NCBI GenBank assembly: GCA_037974665.1
Contig: CM075764.1
Location: 86,918,825 to 86,982,824, forward strand
Source of the DNA: Ehretia macrophylla
Taxonomy: Eukaryota; Streptophyta; Magnoliopsida; Boraginales; Ehretiaceae
Direction of reading: 5' to 3'
DNA: 64,000 nucleotides
The notes beneath the pieces were generated by a model. The model worked only from the letters and a program-made list of their open reading frames with translations. It had not been told where the DNA came from and did not search any database. Below, piece by piece: positions 25,391-35,731 of this stretch (position 1 is the first letter of the stretch; each line of letters starts with the position of its first letter). The translations under genes were made by a program, and so were the position numbers.

Positions 25391-25408
25391 AAATTTTAAG
25401 TGGGAGAA
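25391..25408 (+). other. Polypurine tract of copia element 1
   Basis: AAGTGGGAGAA directly precedes the 3' LTR at 25409. GTGGGAGA is the usual form for this group. Confidence 0.8.
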
Positions 25409-25915
25409 TGTGAGCAATAAAAGTTTGGTGCAAGTCAAAAGAAGACAAAAAGCAATGGGAAATGAAGAAAAATCTTTGGTTGCAAAGTTAGGCACACACA
25501 ATTTTGGGTTGATTTCACACTACATGTGGGAAGACTTTTGGTGCAAGATGAGCCTATAAATAGAGGCTTAAACTTCACCATTTAGCATCACCAAAACATT
25601 CCAAGTTAGAGAGAAAACATAAGCTTTCTCTTGAATAGTTTTCTTCCTCTTTTGTTGTTCTATATTTATGAGTGAGAGTTAGTTTCTCCTATTATTTGAG
25701 AGAGTGATATTGTTCTCTCCTTATATTAGAGAGAAGGTTATTGTAAAATACTCCACATCATAGTAAATCCTCCATTACTTGTCCTTGGTTTTTCCCTCGA
25801 TTTGTTTGAGGGTTTTTCACGTAAATCTTGTGTCTCTACTTTCTCTGTTCTCATTCATATTTTAGCTGCGTAATACTGCGTGTTCCCGACCATTCCGCTA
25901 CGCCGATACCCAACA
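25409..25915 (+). repeat. 3' LTR of copia element 1
   Basis: 507 bp, beginning TGTGAGCAAT and ending ACCCAACA. About nine substitutions separate it from the 5' LTR, several clustered in the last 150 bp. The TATA box is at 25555-25562. Confidence 0.95.
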
Positions 25916-26242
25916 ATCATCCATATCCATCTCATGATCATGGCCGCTGCTTGTTGTGTACTGTTTGATGATAGGAATTACTCGATTCTCTTCCAGGCTG
26001 TAGAATCTATTTACCATGGGATCTTTGAGTGGGAGCGTCAGCCACGGAGATTTTTTCAACGGCAAAGTTGATGAGGACAGCGTCAGATTTTTTTTCACAT
26101 CTGCAACACTGCCGCGGGCTCTAGTGAAGCTCACTTGCCTTGCAAACCCGCAACGTGAATGGCTAGTACAACTGATATCGCTGCTCCTGTATGCGAGCGG
26201 CCTATTGCAATGAAACAAGCTTCCATTAGTGCCAGCCATCAT
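25916..26242 (-). pseudogene. DUF295-domain protein, copy 1, N-terminal part
   Basis: Read from 26242, it starts MMAGTNGSLFHCNRPLAYRS and goes on through an Arg/Ser-rich stretch (SRCGFARQVSFTRARGS) to KKSPWLTLPLKDPMVNRFYS, LEENRVIPIIKQY and HDHEMDMDD, where the copia element cuts it. The SPWL-LP and FYSLEEN motifs are the usual beginning of a DUF295 propeller. No F-box precedes them. Instead there is a basic, Ser-rich and acid-poor leader of about 60 residues that resembles an organelle-targeting peptide. It is collinear with copy 2 at 30156-29830. The start codon was chosen because it is shared by both copies. Confidence 0.88.
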
Positions 26243-26730
26243 TGTGCACTTTTGACGTCTGTGTTCCTCACCTCCTGTTACACCCTTTTTTTATGCTAAC
26301 CCTAAATGCTAACCCATCCAAAAACAAAAAGCCCAGCCCATAACACAATTATATAATAATAATTAGCCCAGAATGTAGACTGGGCTGCTGGGGCTTCTAG
26401 AATAAGGGCACTTTCTACATGGCATAATAAATTTTCTTGAAGACGAGCAATGAATTTAATTATTTTATAAAATAATAAGAATTAAATTGAATAATTTTAG
26501 ATAATAAACACACATTTTGACCAAAAAAGATAATAAACACACATTTAAAATTTTGATAAAATAATAAGGATCCTTTGTGTAATTCTCCCTAACGTTTATA
26601 TATAAAGTGCCAATTTGATGGCTAGGTGTTGGTAGAAGTTTGGTTCTCTCATGTTAACCGAAAAAGCTCGGGTGCATAATTTACCTACTTCCTCGAAACT
26701 TGTCTTCCCTGATTGAATAATTAATATTAT

Positions 26731-27061
26731 GCATGCATTATACATAGTAAGGAAGCATTTTTCGATCTGAAGAGTATGAGTATCCATCTATAGAATTCAT
26801 TTCTTTACAAAGAAAGTATTGAAGCCATAATGTCCATATGCTAAAATGTCAACATGACTTGATCTCTTGATATTATAAAGGACCATTTTTGTCGTTGGGA
26901 GAATAAAGAAAGAATTGTTAATTTTGGAGCACCCTATACTATATTTGACTTGGTGCACTAACAATACTAGATATTGTCTTTACTTATTTGATAGCCAGGT
27001 ATATAGTGCAACTCCAACTTGCAGGCACTAGAATGGGATTAAACACAAAAGGAAAATTTTT
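26731..27061. other. Short intergenic stretch, nothing recognised
   Basis: A+T-rich spacer between the end of the segmental duplication copy and the copia RNase H remnant. The upstream part of that remnant may reach into 26995-27060 but is too decayed to define. Confidence 0.4.
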
Positions 27062-27500
27062 ATGAAATATTAGATATGGGAACATTTCAACATTAGTTGA
27101 TTATGCAGATATTGGCTATCTATTTGACTCCTGAAAGACAAGGTCACAAACAGATCATATATTCAATGGTTCCAAGAATGTGTATGGTTGAGAACTGTCG
27201 TTCAACATGTTCAGTAATCTGTGGGTTATCCTCCAACAAAAGATAGCCAATTACATTATATGAATATAATACGACATGCATTACTCAGATTAAAGGTGGT
27301 TATATATAAGGTGACAAGACGAATCATATTTTATCAAAATTTTCTATAGAAATGAGCTTTCAAAAAATGGTGTCGTTGATATCCAACAAGGATTCTCAAG
27401 TGAAAATTCAGCACAGTTCTTTGCTAAATCTTTTTCAAACAACCTTTTTCAAATCACATGTTCAAAAGTGTCGAATACGTCACCTAAATCCAATACAATG
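27062..27500 (+). pseudogene. Ty1/copia RNase H remnant (C-terminus of pol)
   Basis: Reading through several frames, fragments of a copia RNase H are clear. They are VDYADIGYLF (D-A-x-x-GYL motif), an RS-x-TG stretch truncated by an internal deletion, ECVWLRTVVQHV-like sequence near 27175, LYEYNTTCITQIKGGYI near 27260, and the terminal DIQQ...NLA...SLPT-like segment near 27380-27440. It belongs to a different copia family from the one at 20731. Multiple stops and frameshifts show long decay. Its LTR follows at 28004. Confidence 0.75.
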
Positions 27501-27539
27501 ATCATGCCACGATGAGGGGAAAAATGTATTTGTGTATTG

Positions 27540-27972
27540 TATTCTTGTTCCTTCACCAAGGTTTTTTTCCACTTGATTTTTCCTGGTAAGGTTTTAATGA
27601 GGCAGGCTAAATATAAGTATGTCACATAAATTCTATTTGTGCATAAATTCAAGAGGGACGTGATATAAGTTTTTATCAAGTGCATAATTAAAGTGAAAAT
27701 ATTACAAGAACATCCACAAAAGCATTGCCAACGATGAAGTAGGTATCACGATTGGCGCGCGTCGACTTCGCGATCATCCTTGATATATCTAAAAAGGGAG
27801 ACTAATACACACTGTACTCTTTGTCCTTTCATACAAGTTTTATCCCGGCGGGTTTTCCTGTTAAGGTTTTTAATGAGGCAGTAGTGTAACTGACCATAAA
27901 GAATAATGTACTCTTTTTCCTTCGTCAAGTTCTTATCCCATTGGGTTTTTCTTGGCAAAGATTTTAACTAGG
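27540..27972 (+). repeat. Three degenerate repeats in copia 3' untranslated region
   Basis: A unit of the form CTTTTTCCTTC-AAGTTTT-CCC-GGGTTTT-CCTGGTAAGGTTTTAATGAGGCA occurs around 27540-27605, 27818-27882 and 27910-27972. Similar repeated modules downstream of the pol stop are known in this type of copia element. Confidence 0.75.
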
Positions 27973-28003
27973 CATATTCTTATGGTGAATCTACAAGGGA
28001 GAG

Positions 28004-28343
28004 TGTTATGAAGTAATGGATATTTACTAGTATAAAACTACAAAGTGAACAAGTGTAAAACTACAATATGAACAAGTGTGAAACTATGATAGAATAATTC
28101 CAGCGCCTGTGTCGGGATGATATCAGCGCTTATGACAGCTCATGTGTCAAGATGACATCAACGCTTGTGTCGCGCCTGTGCCAAAGATGATGTCAACAAT
28201 AATGAATTTCTCCCTATAAATAGACGAAAGCTCTAAAAGAAATGTAATTCAGTTTCAAGTTCAATATAATTCTCTTTCTTTTCTTTCTATCAAATATATT
28301 TCTTCTTATCTCTTTATTGTCATTTGGCAATAATTTTATAACA
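28004..28343 (+). mobile_element. 3' LTR of a truncated copia element
   Basis: The purine run AAGGGAGAG precedes TGTTATGAAGTAATGG at 28004. The LTR ends near TTTTATAACA at 28343, about 340 bp. A TATA box (CCCTATAAATAGACG, near 28214) is in the expected position, and a pyrimidine-rich stretch follows. The 5' LTR and most of the element are missing. Confidence 0.72.
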
Positions 28344-28788
28344 AGATATTGGTTTTCACTTTCTGTCAAGTAAAAATTTTCATTAGGTAGTGAGTCTAGT
28401 TGAGTCGGCCCAAGATACAAAGTACAAAAACAAAAACCCAAACCAGATCGACGAAACATAGTCCACCACCCCTGTCCCGGCCCCGAGTCGGGGCAACAGC
28501 GAACCCCGCGCGGAATACATCAAAATAAGAAAAAGAAAAAGAACACGGAACATAGTCCAAAAGCAAACCATAAGATCATTTGTTGGAACACACAAACCCA
28601 ACCCTGTGCGCTGCAGATCCGTCGTCAACAACAAGATCATTTATTGGAGGTCGGCATGCACAAGACAAACGGAGCTCAGAATCCAACCTGTTTGAGTATA
28701 ATCCCACCGGAAAAGCCACAGAAGGCGAGCCATCAAATTGTCACTACATGTATAAACTTGATGTACTGCTGAAATTAAGAAGAAACAC
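28344..28788. other. Intergenic, no gene recognised
   Basis: It contains a locally G+C-rich patch (about 28465-28525, including CCGGCCCCGAGTCGGGGC, a small inverted repeat) and a direct repeat of ATAAGATCATTTGTTGGA / ACAAGATCATTTATTGGA near 28570 and 28630. The short ORFs have no family resemblance. Confidence 0.5.
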
Positions 28789-28911
28789 ACATGTAAATTA
28801 AGAGTTCTTTTAAGTTGACTGAAATAAACAGATACCATGATGCCAAATCTAAGTCCGAAGGCCCTGGGGACAGCCAGGAAACATCAAGAATACACCATTG
28901 CTACTAGCCAA

Positions 28912-30156
28912 CTAGCACGGGTTAGGGATGAACCAGACAGGAGCTGGCATAATGCATTTTATGCTTTTCAGATGGCAAGCATAATTACACTGTTCAAACA
29001 TCTTATCTTTATAATTAAAAATACCCACGTCATGACCACTGTAAAGAAAAGTATCCTCCTGTAATGCAAGCCAAGTATGAGAATAACCGGTGAAATAGAT
29101 AGAATTTAGCCTCAAATGCTGCGAACAATCTCGGGCAGGTAGCGAGAAAGATTGTTTTACTCCGACAAAAAAAATGCGGTCATTCAATGAGTGCTCCAGA
29201 TATTTCACGACTTTAGTATTGAAGTCAACTTTATACACTTCAAAATGAAGTGTCTTTTAACTTGGTCTAGCAACGAATCTTTCAATTATAAGAAAGTCAT
29301 CGGACCATGGCTCTGCTATAAGGTAAGGCACCGTAAAGTATTCATGTTTGATACGTAACTCCTCATAAGATTCAGCAGGCAAAGGTCTCAAATCATCTTC
29401 AATATCTAAATCCTCTATGAGTTTCCTCCTCGTTGGAGACAAAGGGTCCCGAAGATCCCAACAAATCAGATCCCAGTGATAAGGGAAACCATAGAACAAC
29501 TGGTCTTTACTCGAATAAGCAACTTGCCGATAACCCATTATATTTTCATCTAAAGGAATCCAAGTTGCATCGTGGCCCGGCCTGCAAAAGCCGAGCTTAT
29601 ACATGGGGCCATAAATACACATTGCTATGCAGCCTTCTTCATCAGGCGATGATGAGAGATTCAAAGTACTGATAAAGGCATAGGGGTAATAAGGCTTGTC
29701 GTCGCGAAGGGTGTAAATGGACGGCAGCTTGATGATGCGATGAGAGATGGGATTGTAGAGAAAAAGAGCGCAATCACTACGGTTTGTATAAACCAGCCAG
29801 CCGTGAGACGATCCTAGACAAAAAGGGTCGTCATCCATATCCATCTCATGATCATGGCCGCTGCTTGTTGTGTACTGTTTGATGATAGGAATTACTCGAT
29901 TCTCTTCCAGGCTGTAGAATCTATTTACCATGGGATCTTTGAGTGGGAGCGTCAGCCACGGAGATTTTTTCAACGGCAAAGTTGATGAGGACAGCGTCGG
30001 ATTTTTTTTCACATCTGCAACACTGCCGCGGGCTCTAGTGAAGCTCACTTGCCTTGCAAACCCGCAACGTGAATGGCTAGTACAACTGATATTGCTGCTT
30101 CTGTATGCGAGCGGCCTATTGCAATGAAACAAGCTTCCATTAGTGCCAGCCATCAT
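28912..30156 (-). pseudogene. DUF295-domain protein, copy 2, with one premature stop
   Basis: From MMAGTNGSLFHCNRP (30156) the frame stays open through the leader, SPWLTLP, FYSLEEN, DDPFCLGSSHGWLVYTNRS, LYNPISHRIIKLPS, FCRPGHDATWIPLDEN and WSDDFLIIERFVARPS, then a TAA at 29257-29259. The same frame resumes directly with FEVYKVDFN, SLNDRIFFVG, SFSLPARD, NSIYFTGY, DVGIFNYKDKM and APVWFIPNPC, ending at 28912. Compared with copy 1 the stop sits in a segment 18 bp shorter. About 300 codons precede the stop and about 115 follow it. The upstream in-frame Met at 30255 is not shared with copy 1. No F-box is present; the basic Ser-rich N-terminus suggests import into mitochondria or chloroplasts. It may yield a truncated protein or be a recent pseudogene. 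Confidence 0.88.
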
Positions 30157-30366
30157 TGTGCACTTTTGACGTCTGTGTTCCTCACCTCCTGTTACACCCT
30201 TTTTTTTGCTAACCCTAAATGCTAACCCATCCAAAAAAAAAAAAGCCCAGCCCATAACACAATTATATAATAATTATTAGCCCAGAATGCAGACTGGGCT
30301 GCTGAGGCTTCTAGAATAAGGGCACTTTCTACATGGCATAATAAATTTTCTTGAAGACGAGCAATG

Positions 30367-30668
30367 ACTAGAACATCAACATTTTGAAAATTTGAAAAAC
30401 AAACAAAGAAACACTATAATAGCCCAACAACCACAATAAAGTCTCTGTACCCGTAATCATATCAGGTCATCACGTCATCAAAGAACATCGAAACAAACAG
30501 ATTCTAAATTTTGAAAATTTGAAAAACAAACAAAGAAACACTATAATAGCCCAACAACCACAATAAAGTCTCCGTACACGTAACCATATCAGGTCATCAC
30601 GTCATCAAAGAACATCGAAACAAACAGATTCTAGTAATCTAATCTTCTTTAAAAAAAAAAAAAAATAG
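30367..30668. repeat. Insert in copy 2 with a 127-bp tandem duplication and A-tract
   Basis: Present in copy 2 of the segmental duplication and absent from copy 1 (junction GACGAGCAATGA in both). Two 127-bp units (30381-30507 and 30508-30633) differ at about three positions. The insert ends in a run of about sixteen A before TAGGGATGAATTTAATT. The A-tract suggests a retroposed sequence, but no clear target duplication is visible. Confidence 0.85.
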
Positions 30669-30960
30669 GGATGAATTTAATTATTTTTATAAAATAAGAA
30701 GGATTAAATTGAATAATTTTAGATAATAAACACACATTTTGACCAAAAAAGATAATGAACACACATTTAAAATTTTGATGAAATAATAAGGATCCTTTGT
30801 GTAATTCTCCCTAACGTTTATATATAAAGTGCCAATTTGATGGCTAGGTGTTGGTAGAAGTTTGGTTCTCTCATGTTAACCGAAAAAGCTCGGGTGCATA
30901 ATTTACCTACTTCCTCGAAACTTTTCTTCCCTGATTGAATAATTAATATTATACATATGT

Positions 30961-32331
30961 ATTATTATGCATGTATTTGTCCTTAACAAAGCAAATCCTT
31001 TTCTTTCAATTTATCGATATTTTCAAGTGTTTGCATGATGTTAGATGTATACTTTTTCACCAATAATGAATTGAGGGTCATAGTTATTGTATTGGGGTAC
31101 TATAACAAAATTGATGCTAAATGCCTCTTTAATTTTCTCGGTTATACACATATAGAAGTTTTGAGCGTAAATGAGATTATTGATAAAATAATAGAGTATT
31201 CTCAATGAGAAGTTGCAATAGAGCATTCTTTTTGCAATATGATAAAGTAACTCTAAAACTTTTGGACACATGAAATTTTTAGTTAGATTTACAATTCAAC
31301 AAAGTGCAAGATACTGTTTATTTATATTTTGAGAAAATCACGTAGTAATGATTAATTTTTAAATATTTGGCACCTACAAAATACAAAAGTGATAGGTAAA
31401 ATGTAGTACCTTATGGTTTTATGGAGACTATTAATTAAGCATATTGTTCTAGCACTCGTTAGTTATGGATGAAAAAGAATTAATCTAAAGAATGAAACCT
31501 CTATGAGATTCAAACTAGTGACATCTAATTTAATAACTAATATTACACTAGGCCAGATCGTTTACTATTTATTAATATACTTAAACTGTTTAATTTGTAC
31601 CATGAACAAGTGTAAATAGTTAAATATGCAATTTAGAATTTTTATAATATTTTCTTATGATGCATCCAAAATATAAACCAGTTGATATTTAAAAATATGC
31701 TTGAAATGATTATTTTGTTTACGAAATCTTTAAAAGTCGTAACATAAAATCATATTCAAATTTTATAGGCAAAAATAATGTTGTACGTGGATTAGCAAAA
31801 CGTTAGAATAGCCTTGACTAAATTCTGCCACTACAAGACCAACACGCTAGAGTTAAATTATGTGAAACCCATGATTTATTTATTTAAATAAGGCCTAAGC
31901 ATCCAAGACATGTTAATCTTGGAATTACTCGTGCTCATAAATGAAGGACATAGGACTAAACCAAATGTCTGTTAGTAGCCTAATGATGTTGTTAAGTCAC
32001 ATCCCAAACACTAGAAATGTATTCGGTAAAAATTTGATTGACGCAAAAGATTCAAATAAGCCGTACACAAAATTTTACTGCTTGGGGACACGAAATTTAT
32101 TAAATATGCGAAAGATTCATGAATAATTAAGGGCTGTTATTTTAATATCTTGTTGGAAACTTGGAATGCGTATAGTATATCAAAAAAACTGAAGGCAATT
32201 CCTCGCCTCTTCATCCACAAAAGCAAAATATTATTTTAATATCTTGTTGGTAACTTGAGTTATTATGACTTCTCGACCTGTTATAATTGGCTGGTTTCGT
32301 CCTAGTAACTGACTGTCATATAAATAAGTGT
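30961..32331. other. A+T-rich intergenic region
   Basis: No supported gene or repeat. The short ORFs (31041-31271 minus, 31941-32126 plus) have low-complexity products that match nothing I know. Confidence 0.5.
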
Positions 32332-32505
32332 ATTGTTATATTTCATTTTAATTTTTACACTCAAATATTAATTTTTATGTGAATGTTTACTTGGCATGCT
32401 AAAATAACTAATTTTTTAATTTATGTATATTCTTTTAATATGCCAACTAAGTATACACATGAGAAGTGATATTTGAGTATGAAAATTAAAGTGATATATA
32501 ACATT
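32332..32505. mobile_element. MITE-like foldback element
   Basis: The left arm ATTGTTATATTTCATTTTAA..., running to TACTTGGCAT, is complementary to the right arm ATGCCAACTAAG... running to GATATATAACATT, over about 65-70 bp with roughly 80% pairing by eye. Between the arms is a short A+T spacer. There is no coding capacity. Size and structure fit a miniature inverted-repeat element. The exact ends and target duplication are unclear. Confidence 0.65.
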
Positions 32506-32834
32506 TCTCTATAAATAATTGGATAAATAGTAACATAGTCCTCTATGATTAGTTAAAAATGCACAATACTCCTTTATAGAATTAAAAGTGCGCCAAAACC
32601 CTATGTGATTTAAGAAACATAGCACCATAACCCCCTCTATAAAAAAAAAATTGTTACTTTTAATGGATAGTACATTGCACGCGCGCGAAATTTGATTATT
32701 CATGATTTTTGATTTAAAATGTTACATAGTTGGACAAAAATACCCTTTTTATTATATATATATGTTTTTTTTTTCTTTTCTTTTTCTCTCAATCCAATTT
32801 TCAAAAAACTTAAAGTGAAAAAAAACCATTATTT
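32506..32834. other. Intergenic, repeat-like
   Basis: It holds a GCACGCGCGCGAAA patch near 32678 in otherwise A+T-rich DNA and phrases such as ACATAGTCCTCTATGATTAG and ACCATAACCCCCTCTAT that look like a dispersed repeat. No gene recognised. Confidence 0.4.
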
Positions 32835-33035
32835 TCCTCACCCAACCAACACCCCCAACCCGCCCCCTTACCTCCTTAGCCCCCTACCCCACCCCTGCCC
32901 CCACCCTCATCCCCACCCCCTAAGCCCTGTCGCACCCCCCACTTGCCAGCCCCGTAGGATCCTCTTCCCCACTTCCTAGCCCTATCGGAACCCCACACCC
33001 CTAGCCCCAGCCCCAGCCCCGTCAGATCTCCACCC
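32835..33035. repeat. C-rich low-complexity tract
   Basis: About 200 bp dominated by CCCC runs separated by A, T or G (for example ACCCCACCCCTGCCCCCACC), in sharp contrast to its A+T-rich surroundings. The minus strand carries many runs of three or more G and could form G-quadruplexes. The Pro-rich ORF across it is not credible as a gene. Confidence 0.85.
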
Positions 33036-33549
33036 ATCCCCCAAATCATATATTATTTTTTCTGTTTTTCTGGCACTTATAATATTATATACTATATAAT
33101 ATTTTTCTTTATAATATTATCTTATTTTTATTTTTTCTTTTATTTTATTTGAAATCCAAGATTTACAATTTTAGAATTTCTATAAGACTTACTCAAAATC
33201 AAGAGTTGAAATTTGTAAATCCACGTTTTTTCAATTATGTTACTAATCTTTTAAAAATAAAACTATCCTCAAATTTAAGTGATTGACTCTTCTAGGTTAC
33301 ATACTCAAAAAAACCCCTTCTATTTGACGACAAAAAGGAAAAAGTCGATATCTTCCATTACTTCTCTTTCGATAGCACAAACCTTTCAAGCATACGTTTC
33401 ACTTTTTTTTCCAGGTATTTGTTTGATTTTCCTTGCAAATTTTTTCACGATTTCTCTTTTATTATCAAATATTAATAAATTTATTACACAATATTTATCC
33501 TTACCTAATTATCTTGTATGTAGAACCCTATTCTTGAATAATAAAAATG
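33036..33549. other. A+T-rich, upstream of copia element 2
   Basis: Nothing coding is supported. The left part of the copia LTR that ends at 33677 probably lies here, but I could not locate its TG start. Confidence 0.4.
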
Positions 33550-33677
33550 TTATAGGCACTATGATAGAGATTAGTATAAATATGTGATGGGTCTTGTTGT
33601 ATGCCATGCATATATCCTTCTCTATCTCTCTTCGAACAATCCTTTCTCAAGTAACCCAATTCCCCATTATCTCAACA
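33550..33677 (+). mobile_element. End of 5' LTR of copia element 2
   Basis: The LTR end CATTATCTCAACA is at 33677, followed by AAC and a perfect initiator-Met primer site. The segment ahead of it (CTTCTCTATCTCTCTTCG) resembles the pyrimidine-rich end of TNT1-like LTRs. The LTR start is not defined. Confidence 0.65.
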
Positions 33678-33680
33678 AAC

Positions 33681-33693
33681 TGGTATCAGAGCT
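33681..33693 (+). other. Primer-binding site of copia element 2
   Basis: TGGTATCAGAGCT is a full match to the site complementary to plant initiator tRNA-Met, three bases after the LTR end. Confidence 0.9.
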
Positions 33694-34462
33694 AGGTTGA
33701 GGCTAGATTGACGCAAAAATCAAACTTTGCGAAACAGGCCCGAAAAGCTTGCGAAAGGTGATAAAATTTTTGTGAGCAAAACCTTACAAATTATATACAG
33801 TTGGACTCATCTCGTCACAAGAATTCTAACCGTGGTGGTCATGCATCCCTAAACTAGCCGAAAAAATTATAAAAAAAGGAAAAACCGAAGTGGGTTTTGT
33901 CGAAGTCAATTTTTTCAGAGTTGTCTCGTGAGGCGTGAAGCATATCAAAAGCTTCATTGTCATGAGAGGAGTTTGTTAATGATCGTCTCATCACAATCGG
34001 AGGTCTGTGGTAGCCAGAATCCAGACTTGAATGTGATGGATTGGCTTGTCATGGTAACGGGTTCTTTTTTTTTTGGCTTTTTGGTTGTAAGTGATGGGCT
34101 TGGCAAAGTTGTTTTGGTAAGTTTGGTTGCTGACATAAGATCTTGTGGTGGGTCAATTTTTTGTTTGAGTCAAAGTTGCCGGGTTTAGTTGGTTTATTTT
34201 TTTTATTTGGTTTTTTGGCTTTCTTATTAAAACAAAAGACAAAAAAAAAAAAAAACAAAACAAAAAAAAAGAAAGAAAAGTTGACCAGACCAGTTGAGAT
34301 GAGTTGACCAGATTATTGACCGGAGTTGATCGAGCTTTGACTTTGATTGGGTTGACCAAAAAGTTGACCAGTCTATTCACAAGGTTTTCGGATGTGCTGA
34401 GTCCGAATTCACAGTATGTTTTGTCATATTTCTGCCCGAAGTTTGTGTTTTGAGTAACCAAG

Positions 34463-35731
34463 ATGGCTACAACCTCCAAAAAGTTTGAAATCGAGAAATT
34501 TGACAGGATGAGTAATTTTAGTCTCTAGAAAATCAAGTTCAAGACATTCATGGTGATACAAGGTCTATGGAATGTCGTTGAAGAAAAGATTTCGGAAGAG
34601 ATGAAACCCGAGGAGAAAGAAGAGTTACAAGCGAGAGCCATTAGCGCAATATGCATGATAGTGATAGATGATGTATTGTTGGAGATTGTTGAGAAGATGA
34701 CAGCAGTCGAGGCTTGGAAGGCTCTGACGGATCTTTATGCATCCAAATCTCTTACATATCGCATCTACCTGAAGAAGAGATTGTATAATCTCAAGATGAA
34801 AGAAGGTACACCAATTAAAGAACACCTTGATGTATTTAATTCCACTGTGATGTAACTCAAGAACATAGGAATCAAAGTTGATGATGAAGATCAAGCTCTT
34901 GTATTGTTGTGTTCTTTACCGCCCTTATATGAGAATTTTGTCGATACTCTGTTATATGGAAGAGATAAAATTAGTTTGGATGATGTGAATTCTGCACTAA
35001 AATCCAAAGATCTTCAGAAGCAATTCCAGGGGAATAGAATGGAAGTTCTAGGAGAGGGTTTAATGAGTAAAGGGGAAACACATGGAAGATGGAGATCTTC
35101 GGGGAAGTCAAAATCAAAATCAAGAAAGAAAAGACATTGTTATGAATGTGGGGAATTGGGTCACTTGAGAAAGGATTGTCTGAAGAGAGATAGAGGTAAG
35201 AGTTCAGCAAATGTAGTGAATGCTGTTAAGGGAGAAAGTTCTAGTGATGCAGAGGTTTTGTCTGTCAGTACTGGATAATGGAAAAATCCATGGATTCTTG
35301 ATACAGGTGCATTATTCTACATGTGTCCTAGGAGGGACTGGTTTTCTTCTTACTCTAAGAAGAATGGGAGTGTTTACCTAGGCAATGGTTTTACTTTGAA
35401 GGTGGTTAGAACAGGTATCGTGAAAGTCAAGATGTTTGATGGCATCGTTAGATCTTTCGAGTGTTGGCATGTCCTATGGCTGAAAAAGAACTTGATTTCT
35501 CTTGGGCTATTAAATTCTAGTTGTTGCAAATTTAGTGGCGAGAATGGAGTTTTGGAAGTGACAAGGGGTTGCGAGGTATTCTTGAAAAGGATTTTGAAGA
35601 TAGGGCTATATGTTCTTCAGGGGAGTACGGTTAAAGGTATCAGGGCAGTAGCTACTAGTTCAAATTGCAGTGTCAGGGAACAGGTGGAGTTAGGTGATAC
35701 AGTTCCAGGGGTTTCAGATTGTGACAGATGA
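34463..35731 (+). pseudogene. Copia gag and protease (5' half of a TNT1-like polyprotein)
   Basis: One frame from MATTSKKFEIEKFD (34463) gives Gag with AWKALTDLYASKSL, YLKKRLYNLKM and LLCSLPPLYENFVDTLL. A basic linker leads to the CCHC knuckle CYECGELGHLRKDC near 35140. The protease follows with WILDTGA near 35293 (intact D-T-G) and RDWFSSY, then a segment equivalent to VYLGNGFTLKVV and LKKNLISLGLL. In-frame stops are at 34526, 34853, 35276 and 35729, all substitutions without a frameshift. Integrase, RT and RNase H are missing: the sequence beyond 35731 cannot be aligned and a gypsy LTR begins at 36097. This is a 5' half-element. Confidence 0.9.

Larger units (their letters stand above)
20731..25915 (+). 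mobile_element. Complete Ty1/copia element (TNT1/Tork-like) inserted in the DUF295 gene
   Basis: The element is 5185 bp with two 507-bp LTRs (20731-21237 and 25409-25915), each TGTGAGCAAT...CAACA. It has a tRNA-iMet-type primer site, a gag-pol frame and a polypurine tract. The flanks are GTCAT (20726-20730) and ATCAT (25916-25920), a 5-bp target duplication with one mismatch; the empty site is visible in copy 2 near 29835. My hand alignment of the LTRs finds about nine differences in 507 bp, so it is the youngest-looking element here. It is antisense to the gene it disrupts. Coding is spoiled by several stops and one frameshift. Confidence 0.95.
19671..30960. repeat. Direct segmental duplication carrying two DUF295 genes
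   Basis: Copy 1 comprises 19671-20730 plus 25916-26730, split by a copia element. Copy 2 is 28789-30960. Both begin with an ACATGTNAATTAAGAGTT block, run through the DUF295 gene on the minus strand, and end around GATTGAATAATTAATATTAT. Beyond the gene, the shared downstream block includes GGGCACTTTCTACATGGCAT and AATTCTCCCTAACGTTTATA. Copy 2 has an extra roughly 300-bp insert (30367-30668). Similarity is high but many substitutions are visible. Confidence 0.9.

Noticed and set aside
28470..28500. CCGGCCCCGAGTCGGGGC as a bacterial-type terminator
   Set aside because: The context is plant nuclear DNA; the small inverted repeat has no T run and no upstream gene.
30157..30255. Upstream Met of DUF295 copy 2 (MGWAFFFLDGL) as the true start
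   Set aside because: The extension is not shared with copy 1 and contains a poly-Lys/AT-rich artefact; the shared MMAGTNG start is preferred.
32719..32979. Pro-rich ORF
   Set aside because: It follows a C-rich low-complexity tract and has no domain, start context or homologue I can recognise.
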